A stretch of 64,000 nucleotides of DNA from Aphrocallistes beatrix (taxonomy: Eukaryota; Porifera; Hexactinellida; Sceptrulophora; Aphrocallistidae), in the NCBI GenBank assembly GCA_963281255.1, contig OY725502.1, positions 3,286,001 through 3,350,000 on the forward strand. Reading direction: 5' to 3'. Each line of letters begins with the position of its first letter. The stretch's first letter is position 1. A program made the translations under genes and the position numbers. A model generated the notes under the pieces. The model had not been told where the DNA came from and searched no databases. It saw only the letters and a list, made by a program, of their open reading frames with translations. Of this stretch, positions 43,521 to 54,347 are shown piece by piece.

Positions 43521-44492
43521 TTACAGTTTCTCTCCAGTATGTACATGGTTATGCCACATCAAGTTTGAAGAACGAGAAAATGATTTAGCACAGGTGCCGC
43601 ATTTATACGGCTTCCCTACAATATGTACACGATGATGTCGTGTTAAGCTAGGATATTGAGAAAACGATTTCGAACAGGTAAGGCATTTATACGACTTCTT
43701 TCCAGTATGCATATGATGATGTCGTGATAAATTTGAAGATTGAGAAAACGACTTTGAACATGTTCTGCATTTATAGGGCTTCTCTCCATTGTGCGTGCGA
43801 TAATGTCGTGTTAAGTTTGAAGGACGATAAAACGATTTTGAACAGATATGGCATTTATACGGTTTCTCTCCAGTATGTATATTATTATGCCACATCAAGT
43901 TTGAAGAACGAGAAAATGATTTAGAACAGGTGACGCATTTATACGGCTTCCCTGCGAAATGTACACGATGATGTCGTGTTAAGCTAGTAGATTGAGAAAA
44001 CGATTTCGAACAAGTAAGGCATTTATACGGCTTCTTTCCAGCATGTATACGATTATGTCGTGATAAATTTGTAGAATGAGAAAACGACTTCGAACATGTT
44101 CTGCATTTATATGGCTTCTCGCCGGTATGTGTATAATTATGTTTTCTTAAGCTAGAAGGATAAGAGAAAGACTTTGAACAGGTAAGGCACTTGTACGGTT
44201 TCTCTCCAGTATGCGTACGATCATGCAGTGTTAAGTCTGAAGAATGAGAAAATGACTTTGAACATGTATGACATTTATACGGCTTCTCTCGAGTATGGAT
44301 CATCAAGTGTCTTTTTAAATATAAACGTGTGATTGATTTGGAACAAACAGGACATTCAGTGAATTTAGTTTTTCCTGTATTCGGAATAGTGTCTATTGTA
44401 CTAAAATATTCTAATTCTTCTTGAGCTGATTCATAGTTTGAATCGGATTCAGTCATCTGTTCAACTTCTAACTGCTTGTGCTCCTCAATCAT
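43521..44492 (-). CDS. C2H2 zinc-finger protein 11 (tail B lost), ten fingers
   Basis: The longest tail-B-class member (323 aa), starting [19 protein letters not shown] at 44492. The short finger CPVCSKSI...HLMIH is followed by nine ordinary fingers, all ligands present. Fingers 4-6 (CRTC, CLTC, CVTC) are repeated as fingers 8-10 with the same odd linker (FAGKPYKC / IVGKPYKC), so a block was duplicated. The frame ends HTGEKL plus stop, where other members continue [17 protein letters not shown]; that last finger survives in another frame down to about 43440. Gene 12 has exactly the same break, so it predates their separation. Probable nuclear DNA-binding protein. The 5' module with GTAAAGTCGCG lies about 70-230 bases upstream. 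Confidence 0.88.
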   Translation of the reverse strand: MIEEHKQLEVEQMTESDSNYESAQEELEYFSTIDTIPNTGKTKFTECPVCSKSITRLYLKRHLMIHTREKPYKCHTCSKSFSHSSDLTLHDRTHTGEKPYKCLTCSKSFSYPSSLRKHNYTHTGEKPYKCRTCSKSFSHSTNLSRHNRIHAGKKPYKCLTCSKSFSQSTSLTRHHRVHFAGKPYKCVTCSKSFSRSSNLMWHNNIHTGEKPYKCHICSKSFYRPSNLTRHYRTHNGEKPYKCRTCSKSFSQSSNLSRHHHMHTGKKSYKCLTCSKSFSQYPSLTRHHRVHIVGKPYKCGTCAKSFSRSSNLMWHNHVHTGEKL

Positions 44493-46124
44493 TAACTATG
44501 AAAGGATACCTTTCGCAACTAATAGCTAAGAATAAAGGATAACTGATACTTTTGATGCAAAAAATGGTATCATTACGTCGCAACGCAATTTGTGTAATAA
44601 ATTTTCTTTTTTGGTCAATTTCACTACTATTTTTAATCAAGAACTTAATTTGGGCCTAACCGTAAAGTCGCGACTAAACTACTTTGTTGCTGTTTTAGCA
44701 ACATGGTTAGAAGTATATCGCCACGTGGGTATCAGTCGATTACAGTTCATTTTTCAATCTATCGAACTTGCTAGCACCAAGGATGATAAACAAGTTTTGA
44801 TCTTAAAATACCCGACTTCTTTGAATTCCCATTATTAAGGTATTTGGGCGGATAGCTATGGGCTGCTTTTTTTAAGAATGTGTTAAGAACTTGCACACAA
44901 AATAATAATAAGTAATTCACGGTAAATACAATAAATATAGACAATATAGGAGTCTAAGTAACTTCGTAATATCTAGCCCGAGCTAATAGCAACAACTAAG
45001 GTTGGCTAACAACAACTAAACTTAAACAAATGGGCGAATCGTCCACAGATTTAGGGATGCCTTGGGGATATCTTTTCAAAAATTCTAAAAAATGAGGCGA
45101 AGGGATTTTTAAATAACAAAATATAATTTATTGAATAACTATAAAACCATTCACAAATTTAATAATAATTGAAAAATAGTGTTTCGCCGGGGTTTGCAAT
45201 ATTTTAATGTTTTATTACTGCTACTCTCGCAGATGCTTGCTCATTATTTGTTTATAAATACTTTCAGTATTTTCCACACTTGTAAATTCAAAAAAGTGCT
45301 CAAATTGAGACTTTTTCATGTCTTTTATATTTTAACATTTTCGGTGAATTAACATAATCTCTTTGAAGTTTGCTATCGGTCTGTTGATCGACATTTTTCG
45401 AATTTCAAAAATTGTATTCTCTGCAAAGCTAATTTGCAACAACAATTTTTAATTGATTCTGCAATTAGCAGCTAGCGCTAAAATAAGATTTTATGAGGAA
45501 TCTAAAAAACGAATCAACTACTTTACGTCTATTCACAAACCTAAACAGGGCCGGCGCCACCGGACCACTTTCTATTCGTGGTCCGGTTAGGTCAGTTAGG
45601 TATGGTTGTTGCATTTTTAGTAGAATACGCTAGATCATACACTTCATTCAATAGGATTAAATGAAGTGTACATCTTGTAAGAAAGAGTGTTGACTGTATT
45701 AAGGTAGTAATGTGATGACAACTGTTTATTATTAGTATAGAACCAAATTTTTTTTTCACATAATTACTTGTCTCTTAAACCTCTATTATTTGATTAACTT
45801 AGCAGGGGCGGCGCCAGTCCGGTTGGTACAGTTTTAACCGGATCAATATTCAAAAGTGGCCCCAGGTTTGTCATGGTAAACCAAACATGTGCCAGCATGC
45901 TAATGTCATGATGGAACAGACAAAAATCAGAAATTTGTAAATTTCAACCGATCTCCTTGTAATATATATATATAGAAGGATGCTACCATAAGTTTCGTCT
46001 CTTTTAATCCCACTTCAATCAAACTCTGTATCGCTACCCTATTTGCATTCAAATCAGGTTTTGTCAAAAATTCCAATCAGTTGCTAAAATCTTAGAAATC
46101 GGAATATGATATTCAGCCTCAAGT
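44493..46124. repeat. Intergenic with the 5' module and worn repeats
   Basis: 44560-44720 is the zinc-finger 5' module. 45100-45180 (AAGGGATTTTTAAATAACAA) recurs at 48205-48260. 45547 (CAGGGCCGGCGCCACCGG) and 45803 (CAGGGGCGGCGCCAGTCC) look like two hAT-type left ends without partners. No coding signal. Confidence 0.5.
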
Positions 46125-46530
46125 TTTCGCCAGCTGCGCAGCGGCTGGCGAAAACTTGAGGCGCCATTCGGGAACCTGGGGTCACATTGATTAATTATAA
46201 AGGAGATGATATCTCGAAATACGTCAGTCCTACAGTTATAATCGATATCACATTTTTGATGATAGTTACATCATATGTGAGATATATTAATATACACATT
46301 CTATTAAAATTTCTGTTCTATCACATAAAAAGGCTGAGTTATGGTCGAAAAACTGAAATTTGTAATAATAAAAAAGATGACAATGGCGTCATAATTCCAT
46401 GATGAGTTGACATTTTCGTCTGAGCTCAAAACTTAGTGGATCCATAGCCAAAAGACCCCCACATGCTAAAAATCAGCTTTCTGTGCCTGGCAGTTTCTTC
46501 AATCAATTCGCTACATATATATCTATATCG
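46125..46530. mobile_element. Family P, copy with altered GC core
   Basis: GCC-AGCTGCGCAGC-GGC core with AAAACTTGAGGCGCC arms, ATTAATTATAAAGGAGATGA, one CRE-like site changed to GGCGTCATAATTCC, and the CTTCAATCAATTCGCTAC end. Terminal repeats are missing. Confidence 0.65.
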
Positions 46531-46535
46531 ATATA

Positions 46536-46874
46536 CAGTGGAACCTCCGTAATCCGACACCTCTGTAATCCGACATTTCTCTAAACCGACATTATTTCTG
46601 TTCACAGATCGTTTTTCTATAGAAAACAACCTCTATAATCCGACACCTCGCTATACCGGAATCCGACAATTTAATGATTTTCCAGTAATGCAAATTCGAC
46701 CTGTATAATCCGACAATTTTTTCGTCTATCAAATAATGTCGGTTAAGGAGGTTATTTTACCTCTATAATCCGACATTTTGCTGATTTTCCACAAATGTCG
46801 GATTATGGAGGTTATTCGATAATCCGACATTTTTTTCGTCTCCCATTGAATGTCGGATTATGGATGTTCCACTG
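46536..46874. mobile_element. Tigger/pogo-like MITE built of AATCCGACA repeats
   Basis: CAGTGGAACCTCCGTAATCC at the left and GGATGTTCCACTG at the right with TA flanks. About ten copies of TATAATCCGACATTTT-like units make up the inside. Confidence 0.8.
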
Positions 46875-46886
46875 TATATATATATA

Positions 46887-47275
46887 CAGTGGAACCTGTA
46901 TATAACGGCCATCCAAGGGACTGGACAAAATTGGCCGTTATATACAGGTGATTGTCTTAATCCCCAATGGTATCAACGTAGTGCAATAAATATCAAGCTT
47001 TTAGAAATCCATTACTTGAAGTAATTCCATGAAACTTGTTCATCGTTTGTAACAGGTCCTATCATAAACACATAAAAAAGTGAAAAAGGTGATTGTCGTT
47101 ATAGACAGGTAGTGGCCGTTATACACAGTTTTAGGGTCAGTAAGGGACTACAAACGGGTGGCTGCTGGCCGCATTGAGCAGGTGACCGCTATACACAAGT
47201 TCTATATTATGAAATTTCGGACAGGACTGTTCATTGGTGACCGCTATAGATAGGTGACCGTTATAGCAGGTTCGA

Positions 47276-47278
<3 letters not shown>
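46887..47278. mobile_element. Tigger/pogo-like MITE built of GGCCGTTATA repeats
   Basis: CAGTGGAACCTGTATATAAC at the left, GCAGGTTCGACTG at the right, TA-flanked. Inner GACCGCTATA/GGCCGTTATA motifs alternate. Confidence 0.75.
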
Positions 47279-47367
<89 letters not shown>

Positions 47368-47851
47368 GCGCGATTCGCTTGCTTGCGCTGCGCGGCTGGC
47401 GGACACTGTGTCCGCCGGAGGCTCCCTTCGGTCGCCTGGGGTCACATTAGTTAATTATAAGGGAGATAACATCTCTAAATATTTCCATCTTATTAATATC
47501 GATATCACTCGAAAAATCACCAAATTTGTCAATTTTTAAAATTTTGATAAGTAATGATGACGTCATAACAGAGTGATGAGTCATCATTTTTTGATGATAG
47601 TTGCATCATATGTGAGGTATGTTAGTATACAGATTCTATTAAAATTTCAGCCTTCTATCTCCTATAATGGCTGAGTTATGCCCGAATAACTGTGTTGCTT
47701 AACTTTTAAAAATGTGACAATGACGTCATAATTCCATGATGAGTCGACATTTTGCTCTGAACTCAGAACTTACTGGAGCCATAGCCAAAAGACTCCCACA
47801 TGCCAAAAATCAGCCTTCTGCGCCCGGCAGTTTCTTCAATCAATTCGTTAC

Positions 47852-47916
<65 letters not shown>

Positions 47917-47970
47917 CATCGAGTTTTAATAGTAAGGATATACATTAATCGAGTTTTAATAGTAAGGATA
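47279..47970. mobile_element. Palindromic family P with long TA microsatellites
   Basis: A (TA)n run (47279-47362) replaces the left end. GC core 47365-47440; GATGACGTCATAACAGAG at 47557; ATGACGTCATAATTCC at 47722; a second (TA)n at 47853-47911; then two tandem copies of GAGTTTTAATAGTAAGGA, so the right end is doubled. Confidence 0.8.
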
Positions 47971-48906
47971 TATAATACCCGACATCATTGAATTCCCATT
48001 ATTAAGGTAAGCCCGTAAGTATTTAGGATCGCGAAAATCTTAAATAATACCCAATTTAACTTCTATTATAAGGTTATTTATCGATTTAGGCATATGAAAA
48101 TTTAAAGATTTGAGATTAGGAGCGTATCTGAGGGCTGTATAATACCTTTAATTAGGGATGCCTGGGGAAGATATTATAGGCAAAAATTCTAAAAAATGAG
48201 GCAAAGGGATTTTTAAATAACAAAATAGAATTTATTGAATAACTAAACCATTCACTAATTTAATAATATTTGAAAAACTGTCGGGCGACAGACCGATAAT
48301 GCAGGTCCAGGAAGTGACTCGAAGGAACATGAAATGCGAATATCGGAGTACATCGGGAAATATTTATTTTAGGGCAAGTGTGAAATTTGGAATCTACATA
48401 GTCGTAGAGATATGAAAATTGGCATGTAGGTGTCAAATTAAATGACTACGATTATGTTCTAAGATTTAAGCAAAAATTTCACACCTCTACAAAAAATGGA
48501 AAACAATATTTCACACCTTTTCTTCACAAAATAAATTACTACACTATCACTATGGAAATCATTGTACGACACTACAGTAGCTTGTCATTGTTATTAATAC
48601 TTCAAAGCCACACCTTATGTTTGACATCTTAAATGTATTATAATGCATAGCAACAAAAAAGATTATGTGCATATTCTCACACCCTAATATACATATTTTG
48701 ACACCATTTGACGAATTTTGAAAAATATGCTAGACTAGTTTCCAACGTGTGACATGGGGTTTTTAGGGGTGTAGATTTCGAATATCATATTTTCAGGTCC
48801 ATATGATAAATTTTTGTTTACATTAGATACGTTAGATACAGCGCACACGCAGAGTCTGCAAGCCGCGCAGCGCAAGCAAGCGGAGCGTGCTATATATATA
48901 TATATC
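47971..48906. repeat. Spacer with family R copy 5 (48388-48790) and a family P core scrap
   Basis: 48388-48790 is family R in reverse. 48840-48905 is a GC-core fragment of family P (AGCCGCGCAGCGCAAGCAAG). 48195-48310 repeats the block at 45090-45200 and ends in GACAGACCGATAATGCAGG. No gene. Confidence 0.55.
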
Positions 48907-49384
48907 CACTATCCAGACAAAAGTATTCGACCACCACGAAAACATACATACAAATAGTATTAAATTAGATCTTTTTAAATAGGAACATGTCCCTAAACAG
49001 TAGAAAATACTCTATTTTTTAGTTCAAATTCGTAATCTACACATTCTAATTACTCATAATTGAGAGTTTCAACTCAATTACCTATTCTTATGTCGAAAAT
49101 TATCAACCTATGCCAATTTGTGTCACTAAACGCCATCATATATAATGGCTGTTACTTGGGACAAGTAGCATCAAGTAGCAAATGTTGATATTTATTAACT
49201 TGGGAGTTAGTAATTAAGCTGAGGCTATCAATTATGAGTAATTAGAATGTGTAGTTTACGAATTTGAAATAAAAAATGGAGTATTCCTTACAGTTTGAGA
49301 ACATATTCCTTTATGAATAGAACCACTTTAACACTATTCGTATGGCAGTTTCTGTGGTGGTCGAATACTTTTGTCCGGGTACTG
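48907..49384. mobile_element. Tc1/mariner-type MITE
   Basis: CACTATCCAGACAAAAGTAT at the left and ATACTTTTGTCCGGGTACTG at the right, with inner arms GACCACCACGAAAAC and TCTGTGGTGGTC. TA flanks. A TA/GT microsatellite follows to 49432. Confidence 0.8.
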
Positions 49385-49425
<41 letters not shown>

Positions 49426-49621
49426 TTACATACAGGTGAAAATTTCATTTTTACACCTCAAAATTCATTTTTGCTAGAAACTTGCTTTAAAAGGCTAACC
49501 TGGGGTATTCGACGATGCAGATTTCAGATTTACCATCAGAAATTTGTTATATTGTATACTTTCGGATTTCAATTACTGGATAATAAACAATGAATTACAA
49601 AAATTCAAGGAGTATTTAAAG
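49385..49621. repeat. TA and GT microsatellite, then spacer
   Basis: (TA)n 49385-49409 and (GT)n 49410-49427. The rest is AT-rich and noncoding. Confidence 0.6.
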
Positions 49622-50025
49622 TTAAGCCATAGCCTACTGTATATAAGGCCTCACAGTAACTTGCGGATTTGGGACTAGGGATGCGGTAGAAGATGGTTGA
49701 ACTAATACATGAGCTGCCTTAACCCATTCATATCTCAGTTCTATGCGAAAAAAGTGCCCCTAAACGACCTCTGAAAATCACCAAATTTGTCACAAATATA
49801 ACCTATTTGCGCAACCATACGGTGACTAATCTAAATTTTAACAACGGATATGGGTACTTTGACACCATATTTATATATGCTGGTAATACATTCCTAAGTT
49901 CTATTGTGCTTTGTTAGTTAATGATTTAAGGCAGCTCATGTATTAGTTCAACCATCTTCTACCGCATCCCTAGTCCCAAATCCGCAAGTTACTTTGAGGC
50001 CTTATACAATAGGCTATGGTTAAGC
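49622..50025. mobile_element. Fold-back element, GCCATAGCCTACT family
   Basis: Arms 49622-49735 and 49915-50025 are reverse complements: GCCATAGCCTACTGTATATA, CATGAGCTGCCTTAA, and at the other side TTAAGGCAGCTCATG, TAGGCTATGG. TTAA flanks both ends. The loop of about 180 bp has no coding capacity. Confidence 0.75.
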
Positions 50026-50591
50026 TAATAGTGGTTAAAATTGAATTGTCATCAATACCTAATTTGATATATTAAGTTGCATATCTTACGAATGATAATA
50101 AATAGGTTAAAAAAATAAAATATAATTCATTAAGTAATTGAATACCACATTGCATCATGAATAATCTAAAATGAGTCTGTTCTGAGAAAACAGTTTATTC
50201 AAATTACAGATCTTCGCATTTTTGACAAATTTTGAAAAATATCTTGGAGACTAACCTTCAATGGTAGACCTGGGGTTTGAATGGGTATAGAATACGATTT
50301 ATATTTTCGAGACGATTAGGTAAATAATTTTTATTTTTGTACACAATAAATGCATAAAATAAAAAATTCTAGAAATATAGTGAAATTGAATTCCAACAGT
50401 TGATATAAGGTCTTTGTAGATTTGAAATAAGTATACAAATACTCTTCCAGGGTGAGTACAGTATAGAATGATATGCTATATAATGATTCTGATCAGGTAG
50501 AATAATTATATACACTTATTTCCATTGTGTGTGCGATAATGTCGTGATAAGGTTGAAGGACGATAAAACGATTTTGAACAGTTATGGCATT
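50026..50591. other. 3' flank of zinc-finger gene 12
   Basis: 50040-50200 repeats 31930-32080. 50220-50440 repeats the block at 6100-6310. From 50460 the tail-B downstream block with the fossil finger region. Noncoding. Confidence 0.45.
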
Positions 50592-51143
50592 TTACAGTTT
50601 CTCTCCAGTATGTATATGGTTATGCCACATCAAGTTTGAAGAACGAGAAAATGATTTAGAACAGGTGACACATTTATACGGCTTCCCTACGAAATGTACA
50701 CGATGATGTCGTGTTAAGCTAGTAGATTGAGAAAACGATTTCGAACAAGTAAGGCATTTATAAGGCTTCTCTCCAGTATGTGTACGATGATGTAGTTTTA
50801 AACCTGAAGATTGAGAAAACGATTTTGAACAGGTAAGGCATTTATACGGCTTCTTTCCAGTATGCATATTATGATGTCGTGTCAAGCCAGTGGAATGAGA
50901 AAATGACTTCGAACAGGTAAGGCATTTATACGGCTTTTCTCCAGTATGAATCATCAAATGTCTTTTTAAATCACGACGTATGATTAATTTTGAACAAACA
51001 GGACATTCAATACGTTTAGTTTTTCTTGCATCCGGAATAGTGTCCATTGCACTAAAATATTCTAATTCCTCTTGAGCTGATTCATAGTTTGAATCGGATT
51101 CAGTCATCTGTTCAACTTCTAACTGCTTATATTTCTCTGTCAT
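50592..51143 (-). CDS. C2H2 zinc-finger protein 12 (tail B lost), five fingers
   Basis: 183 aa, [19 protein letters not shown] at 51143, leader GATATATCAGAGTGAAATG. The short finger is the variant CPVCSKLIIRRDLKRHLMIH shared with gene 14. Four ordinary fingers follow (CLTC, CLTC, CLTC, CVTC), with FVGKPYKC before the last. It ends HTGEKL plus stop, the same lost-last-finger state as gene 11. Gene 14 is the closest in finger order and keeps the missing finger. Probable nuclear DNA-binding protein. Confidence 0.87.
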   Translation of the reverse strand: MTEKYKQLEVEQMTESDSNYESAQEELEYFSAMDTIPDARKTKRIECPVCSKLIIRRDLKRHLMIHTGEKPYKCLTCSKSFSHSTGLTRHHNMHTGKKPYKCLTCSKSFSQSSGLKLHHRTHTGEKPYKCLTCSKSFSQSTSLTRHHRVHFVGKPYKCVTCSKSFSRSSNLMWHNHIHTGEKL

Positions 51144-51260
51144 TTCACTCTGATATATCAGGATATTATAAACTTACTTGTCAACAATCCGAGAGCTACT
51201 AAAGATAATTATTAATAATATATCGTATAATTATTCTAATTCATCTTGTATGGTCTATAA

Positions 51261-51435
51261 CAGTGGTCTTCAAACTTTTTTCCCAGCGTACCCCCTGGCT
51301 ATTTTTTGAACTTTACGCGTACCCCCAAGTAAGGAGAAATTATGGTTGAATGAGATATAACATACTTAACAGACTCGTCTCAAAGAGAGCCCGCGTACCC
51401 CCAGGGGTACGCGTACCCCAGTTTGAAGACCACTG
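51261..51435. mobile_element. hAT-like MITE, CAGTGGTCTTCAAAC ends
   Basis: CAGTGGTCTTCAAACTTTTT and CAGTTTGAAGACCACTG face each other; perfect 8-bp duplication GTCTATAA (51253-51260, 51436-51443). GCGTACCCCC motifs line both arms. Confidence 0.85.
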
Positions 51436-51980
51436 GTCTATAAGACCTAAAATTGACGTAGGGATAAGTCATAAACTATTCAAAGTAGCAATAAAGCTTA
51501 AAACCGGTTAAGTAGGAATAAGCACGAATGATACCTAAAATTGGAGGAAGAGCAAAAGTGAGCATTTTGGAGAGTGATATGTATAAGAACCTAGTGAAAG
51601 GAAGCATTTTAGGTTTGAAATAGTGTGCAACTGAGTGTGAAAGTGGCATTTTTATTTCGTAAGGGGGTGTTGTTTGGCATTTTAGGTCTCATTCTTACTC
51701 GGCAGGTTTTAGGTCTTAATTCTACTTGAAATGTTTTAATTCTTATCCCTACTTACTGCCCTCTGGCTGGATAAAGTCTGAATATTTATTAACTAAATTA
51801 GAAAATAATTGATGAGGGGGAAACGTCATCGGAGTTAATTAATATTTCTAGAACCTCAAAATTAAAAGAATCAGTCCAAATTGTGAGATAAATTGTTGTT
51901 AAGGTCCAGGGACTTTGCCCCTAGACCCCCCACTGGGGGTCTTACAGCGCCCCCAGACCTCCAGCTGGTTGATATATCCC
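51436..51980. other. Intergenic, no gene recognised
   Basis: Short CCCCCACTGGGGG palindrome near 51931 and CTTATCCCTACTTACTG near 51740. No coding signal. Confidence 0.4.
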
Positions 51981-52155
51981 CAGGGTTGCCGTGGAAATGA
52001 AATTTCAATTCCCATTCCCATCCCATTCCCATAGAATTCCTGTGGGAATCCCCATGGGATTCCCATAGGACCCTGTGGGAATCCTCACGGGGAAAAAATC
52101 ATTCCAATTCCCATCCCATGGGTATGGGGATTCCCATTCCCACGGCACAACCTTG
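51981..52155. mobile_element. hAT-like MITE, CAGGGTTGCCGTGG ends
   Basis: CAGGGTTGCCGTGGAAATG at the left, CATTCCCACGGCACAACCTTG at the right; 8-bp duplication TATATCCC (51973-51980, 52156-52163). Core of CCCATTCCCAT repeats. Cousin of 21586-21801. Confidence 0.85.
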
Positions 52156-52296
52156 TATATCCCCCTTCAAAACTTTCCGGCTACGCCCATGGTTACTATT
52201 TTGCGATTATTGGTGTCAAAAGAATCACGATTGCATGAAAACTCGCTGAGCTATACTGACACAATGGTTTTGCGGTTGAAAATTTTTTGATATGCA

Positions 52297-53183
52297 GCTG
52301 CAGCCGTTATCTGTCCGAGCGTATTTCTCTAACGCTTGCACAGTGTCCCAAGCCCAATCTCGGTACTTTTAATTTTTGGTCATGCGCCAGAGGATGAAAT
52401 AGGACTCTATTGCCTCCGGACTAGGGTTTTTAATCCCGGTCTAAAATTCCAATCCTGGGATTTCGGGATTGACAAATTCTGAATCCCGGGATTAGTAATT
52501 TTCAAGAATTGGTATGCTAGTATTTGTAAATAGTTTAATATAACGTGACTATTTATGAATTACGGAAATTGTTTACTACATGAATTATACTGAGCTAATT
52601 TCCCAAATAGGGAACGCTTGAAATATTTCCAAATGGGTGCACCTGCAAAATTTTATAAAACGTTTTTCTCAGCCACCATATAGATATTTGTAAATTTGAA
52701 GTGTAAGAGTCACATACAAACACTTTTATAATACATCAGAAAGGTCCTTGCAAGTTCAATTTGACCATATTATTAGTATCACAACTTTGTATATATTAAT
52801 CAAAGTGTGTTATATATATTGAATCACTATTTCATCCAATTTTATGGGAAATCCTGTATATACAAACCAATAGACATTACAACAAATGTGTGATATATAA
52901 ACTGCATTAATCATCAGTATCCCGGGATTGAAAAATGAATCCCGGACTAAAACAAGCCGGGATCCCGGGATTAAAAACCCTACTCCGGACGTAGTAAGTA
53001 CACATACTCATTCGGACGGTTGGCTTTCGCTCCATCACCGCCGTTGAAGTAGAAAGTTTCAGGGCCCAACTTTGTATCGGAACGGATACAACTCTCATGA
53101 CAAGTGTTAATCAACTCTTCTCCTAATTGTACATAAATAATCTGCTCGGGTTTCTGATGGTGCAACTTTGGAACTAAGTGCAA
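52297..53183 (-). pseudogene. GH47 alpha-1,2-mannosidase fragment, broken copy 3, with MITE inside
   Basis: On the minus strand: LGEELINTCHESCIRSDTKL, GPETFYFNGGDGAKANRPNE, YVYLLRPE, then a 561-bp MITE, then AIESYFILWRMTKN, a stop, KYRDWAWDTVQALEKYARTD. Without the MITE this is one continuous stretch of the C-terminal half of the enzyme, including the LRPE-x2-ES motif with a catalytic Glu. It retains LGEELINTC, which copies 1 and 2 have lost, so it came from the parent gene independently. Dead because of the stop and the insertion. It lies upstream of zinc-finger gene 12 and downstream of gene 13, same strand. Confidence 0.82.
52422..52982. mobile_element. hAT-like MITE inserted in mannosidase copy 3
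   Basis: TAGGGTTTTTAATCCCGG at the left and CCGGGATTAAAAACCCTA at the right; 8-bp duplication CTCCGGAC (52414-52421, 52983-52990). ATCCCGGGATT motifs recur in both arms. The duplication falls in the codons of LRPE. Confidence 0.85.
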
Positions 53184-53591
53184 AAAGTCTGATATGGTAC
53201 AATCTTTTTATGAAAACGACAGGGTTTGCATAATCGAGAGTGAGATTATAAAATATTTTAATGGTATAGATGTTATAAACTGGCAGCAAATTTCCAACAT
53301 TTAAATCAACAATTGAAACTAATACTGAAACATAAATATTTAAACTAGATCTAATAATCTAATCTTGGTGTTGAAGCTGTACGAGTTGAATTGTAGCTAA
53401 ATAATACTCCTCTTAAAACTTGAAATGATCACAAGTATACTTGAAGATATGCCAGTGCTAACCTAGTGGACGATTCAGAATCAATAGTACACGTATGCGG
53501 ATTTCTTCCAATCTGAGTACAGAACTGTAGTTTTAAGATATGATATGCTATAGAATGATTTTGATCAGGTAGAAGAGTTAAACGACTTCAC
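53184..53591. other. 3' flank of zinc-finger gene 13
   Basis: Tail-B downstream block (AGGGTTTGCATAATCGAGAG, GATGTTATAAACTGGCAGC) and the fossil-finger region near 53490-53530. Confidence 0.5.
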
Positions 53592-54347
53592 TCAAGTATG
53601 TATACGATAATGTCGTGTTAAGTGTGGAGAATGAGTAAATGATTTAGAACAAGTAACGCATGTATATGGCTTCTCTCCAGTGTGTATACGATTGTGCACT
53701 GTTAAGTTTGAAGAACGAGAAAATGATTTAGAACAGGTGACGCATTTATACGGCTTCCCTGCGAAATGTATACGATGATGTCGTGTTAAGCTAGTAGATT
53801 GAGAAAACGATTTCGAACAGGTAAGGCATTTATATGACTTTTCTCCAGTATGTATACGATTGTGCACTGTTAAGTTTGAAGAATGAGAAAATGATTTAGA
53901 ACATGTCATGCATTTATATGGCTTCTCTCCAATGTGTGTATGATTATGTTTTGTTAAGATAGAAGGATAAGAGAAATACTTTGAACAGGTTAAGCATTCA
54001 TAATACGCCTTCTCTCCAGTGTGTCTATGAAGATGCTTTCTTAAATCTGAAGCTTGAGGAAAATATTTTGAACAGATATCGCATTTATACGGCAAACCAC
54101 TATGTGTACGATAATGTCTCGTTCGACTTGAAGCTTCAGAAAACGATCTTGAACAGATACAGCATTTATACGGCTTCTCTCCAGTATGGATCATCAAGTG
54201 TCTTTTTAAATAAAAACGTGTGATTGATTTGGAACAAACAGGACATTCAATACGTTTACATTTTCTTGCATTCGGAATAGTGTCCATTGTACTAAAATAT
54301 TCTAATTCCTCTTGAGCTGATTCATAGTTTGAATCAGATTCAGTCAT
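53592..54347 (-). CDS. C2H2 zinc-finger protein 13 (CCIC type, tail B cut), start shifted
   Basis: 251 aa from the internal ATG at 54347 (MTESDSNYESAQ). The usual MTEEHKQLEVEQ start is gone: ATGACTGAGGAG has become ATTTGAGGA, and one more base is lost, so the first 13 residues are missing. The short finger is followed by seven fingers (CCIC, CDIC, CLTC, CMTC, CLTC, CVTC, CVTC), all ligands present. Linkers SGLPYKC (short) and TGEKAYYEC (long) frame the CDIC finger; FAGKPYKC precedes finger 7. The frame ends HYRIHT at a TGA in place of GGA; the tail VKSFNSST follows the stop in frame. Shares both start loss and end stop with gene 15, its closest relative. Probably still produces a protein. Confidence 0.82.
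   Translation of the reverse strand: MTESDSNYESAQEELEYFSTMDTIPNARKCKRIECPVCSKSITRFYLKRHLMIHTGEKPYKCCICSRSFSEASSRTRHYRTHSGLPYKCDICSKYFPQASDLRKHLHRHTGEKAYYECLTCSKYFSYPSILTKHNHTHIGEKPYKCMTCSKSFSHSSNLTVHNRIHTGEKSYKCLTCSKSFSQSTSLTRHHRIHFAGKPYKCVTCSKSFSRSSNLTVHNRIHTGEKPYTCVTCSKSFTHSPHLTRHYRIHT

Noticed and set aside
45547-45820. A complete hAT element between CAGGGCCGGCGCC and CAGGGGCGGCGCC
   Set aside because: Both ends point the same way and there is no inverted partner or matching duplication, so they are two separate end scraps.
47137-47454. Frames made of IYIYIYIY (also 47736-47991, 49295-49593)
   Set aside because: Translated TA microsatellites.
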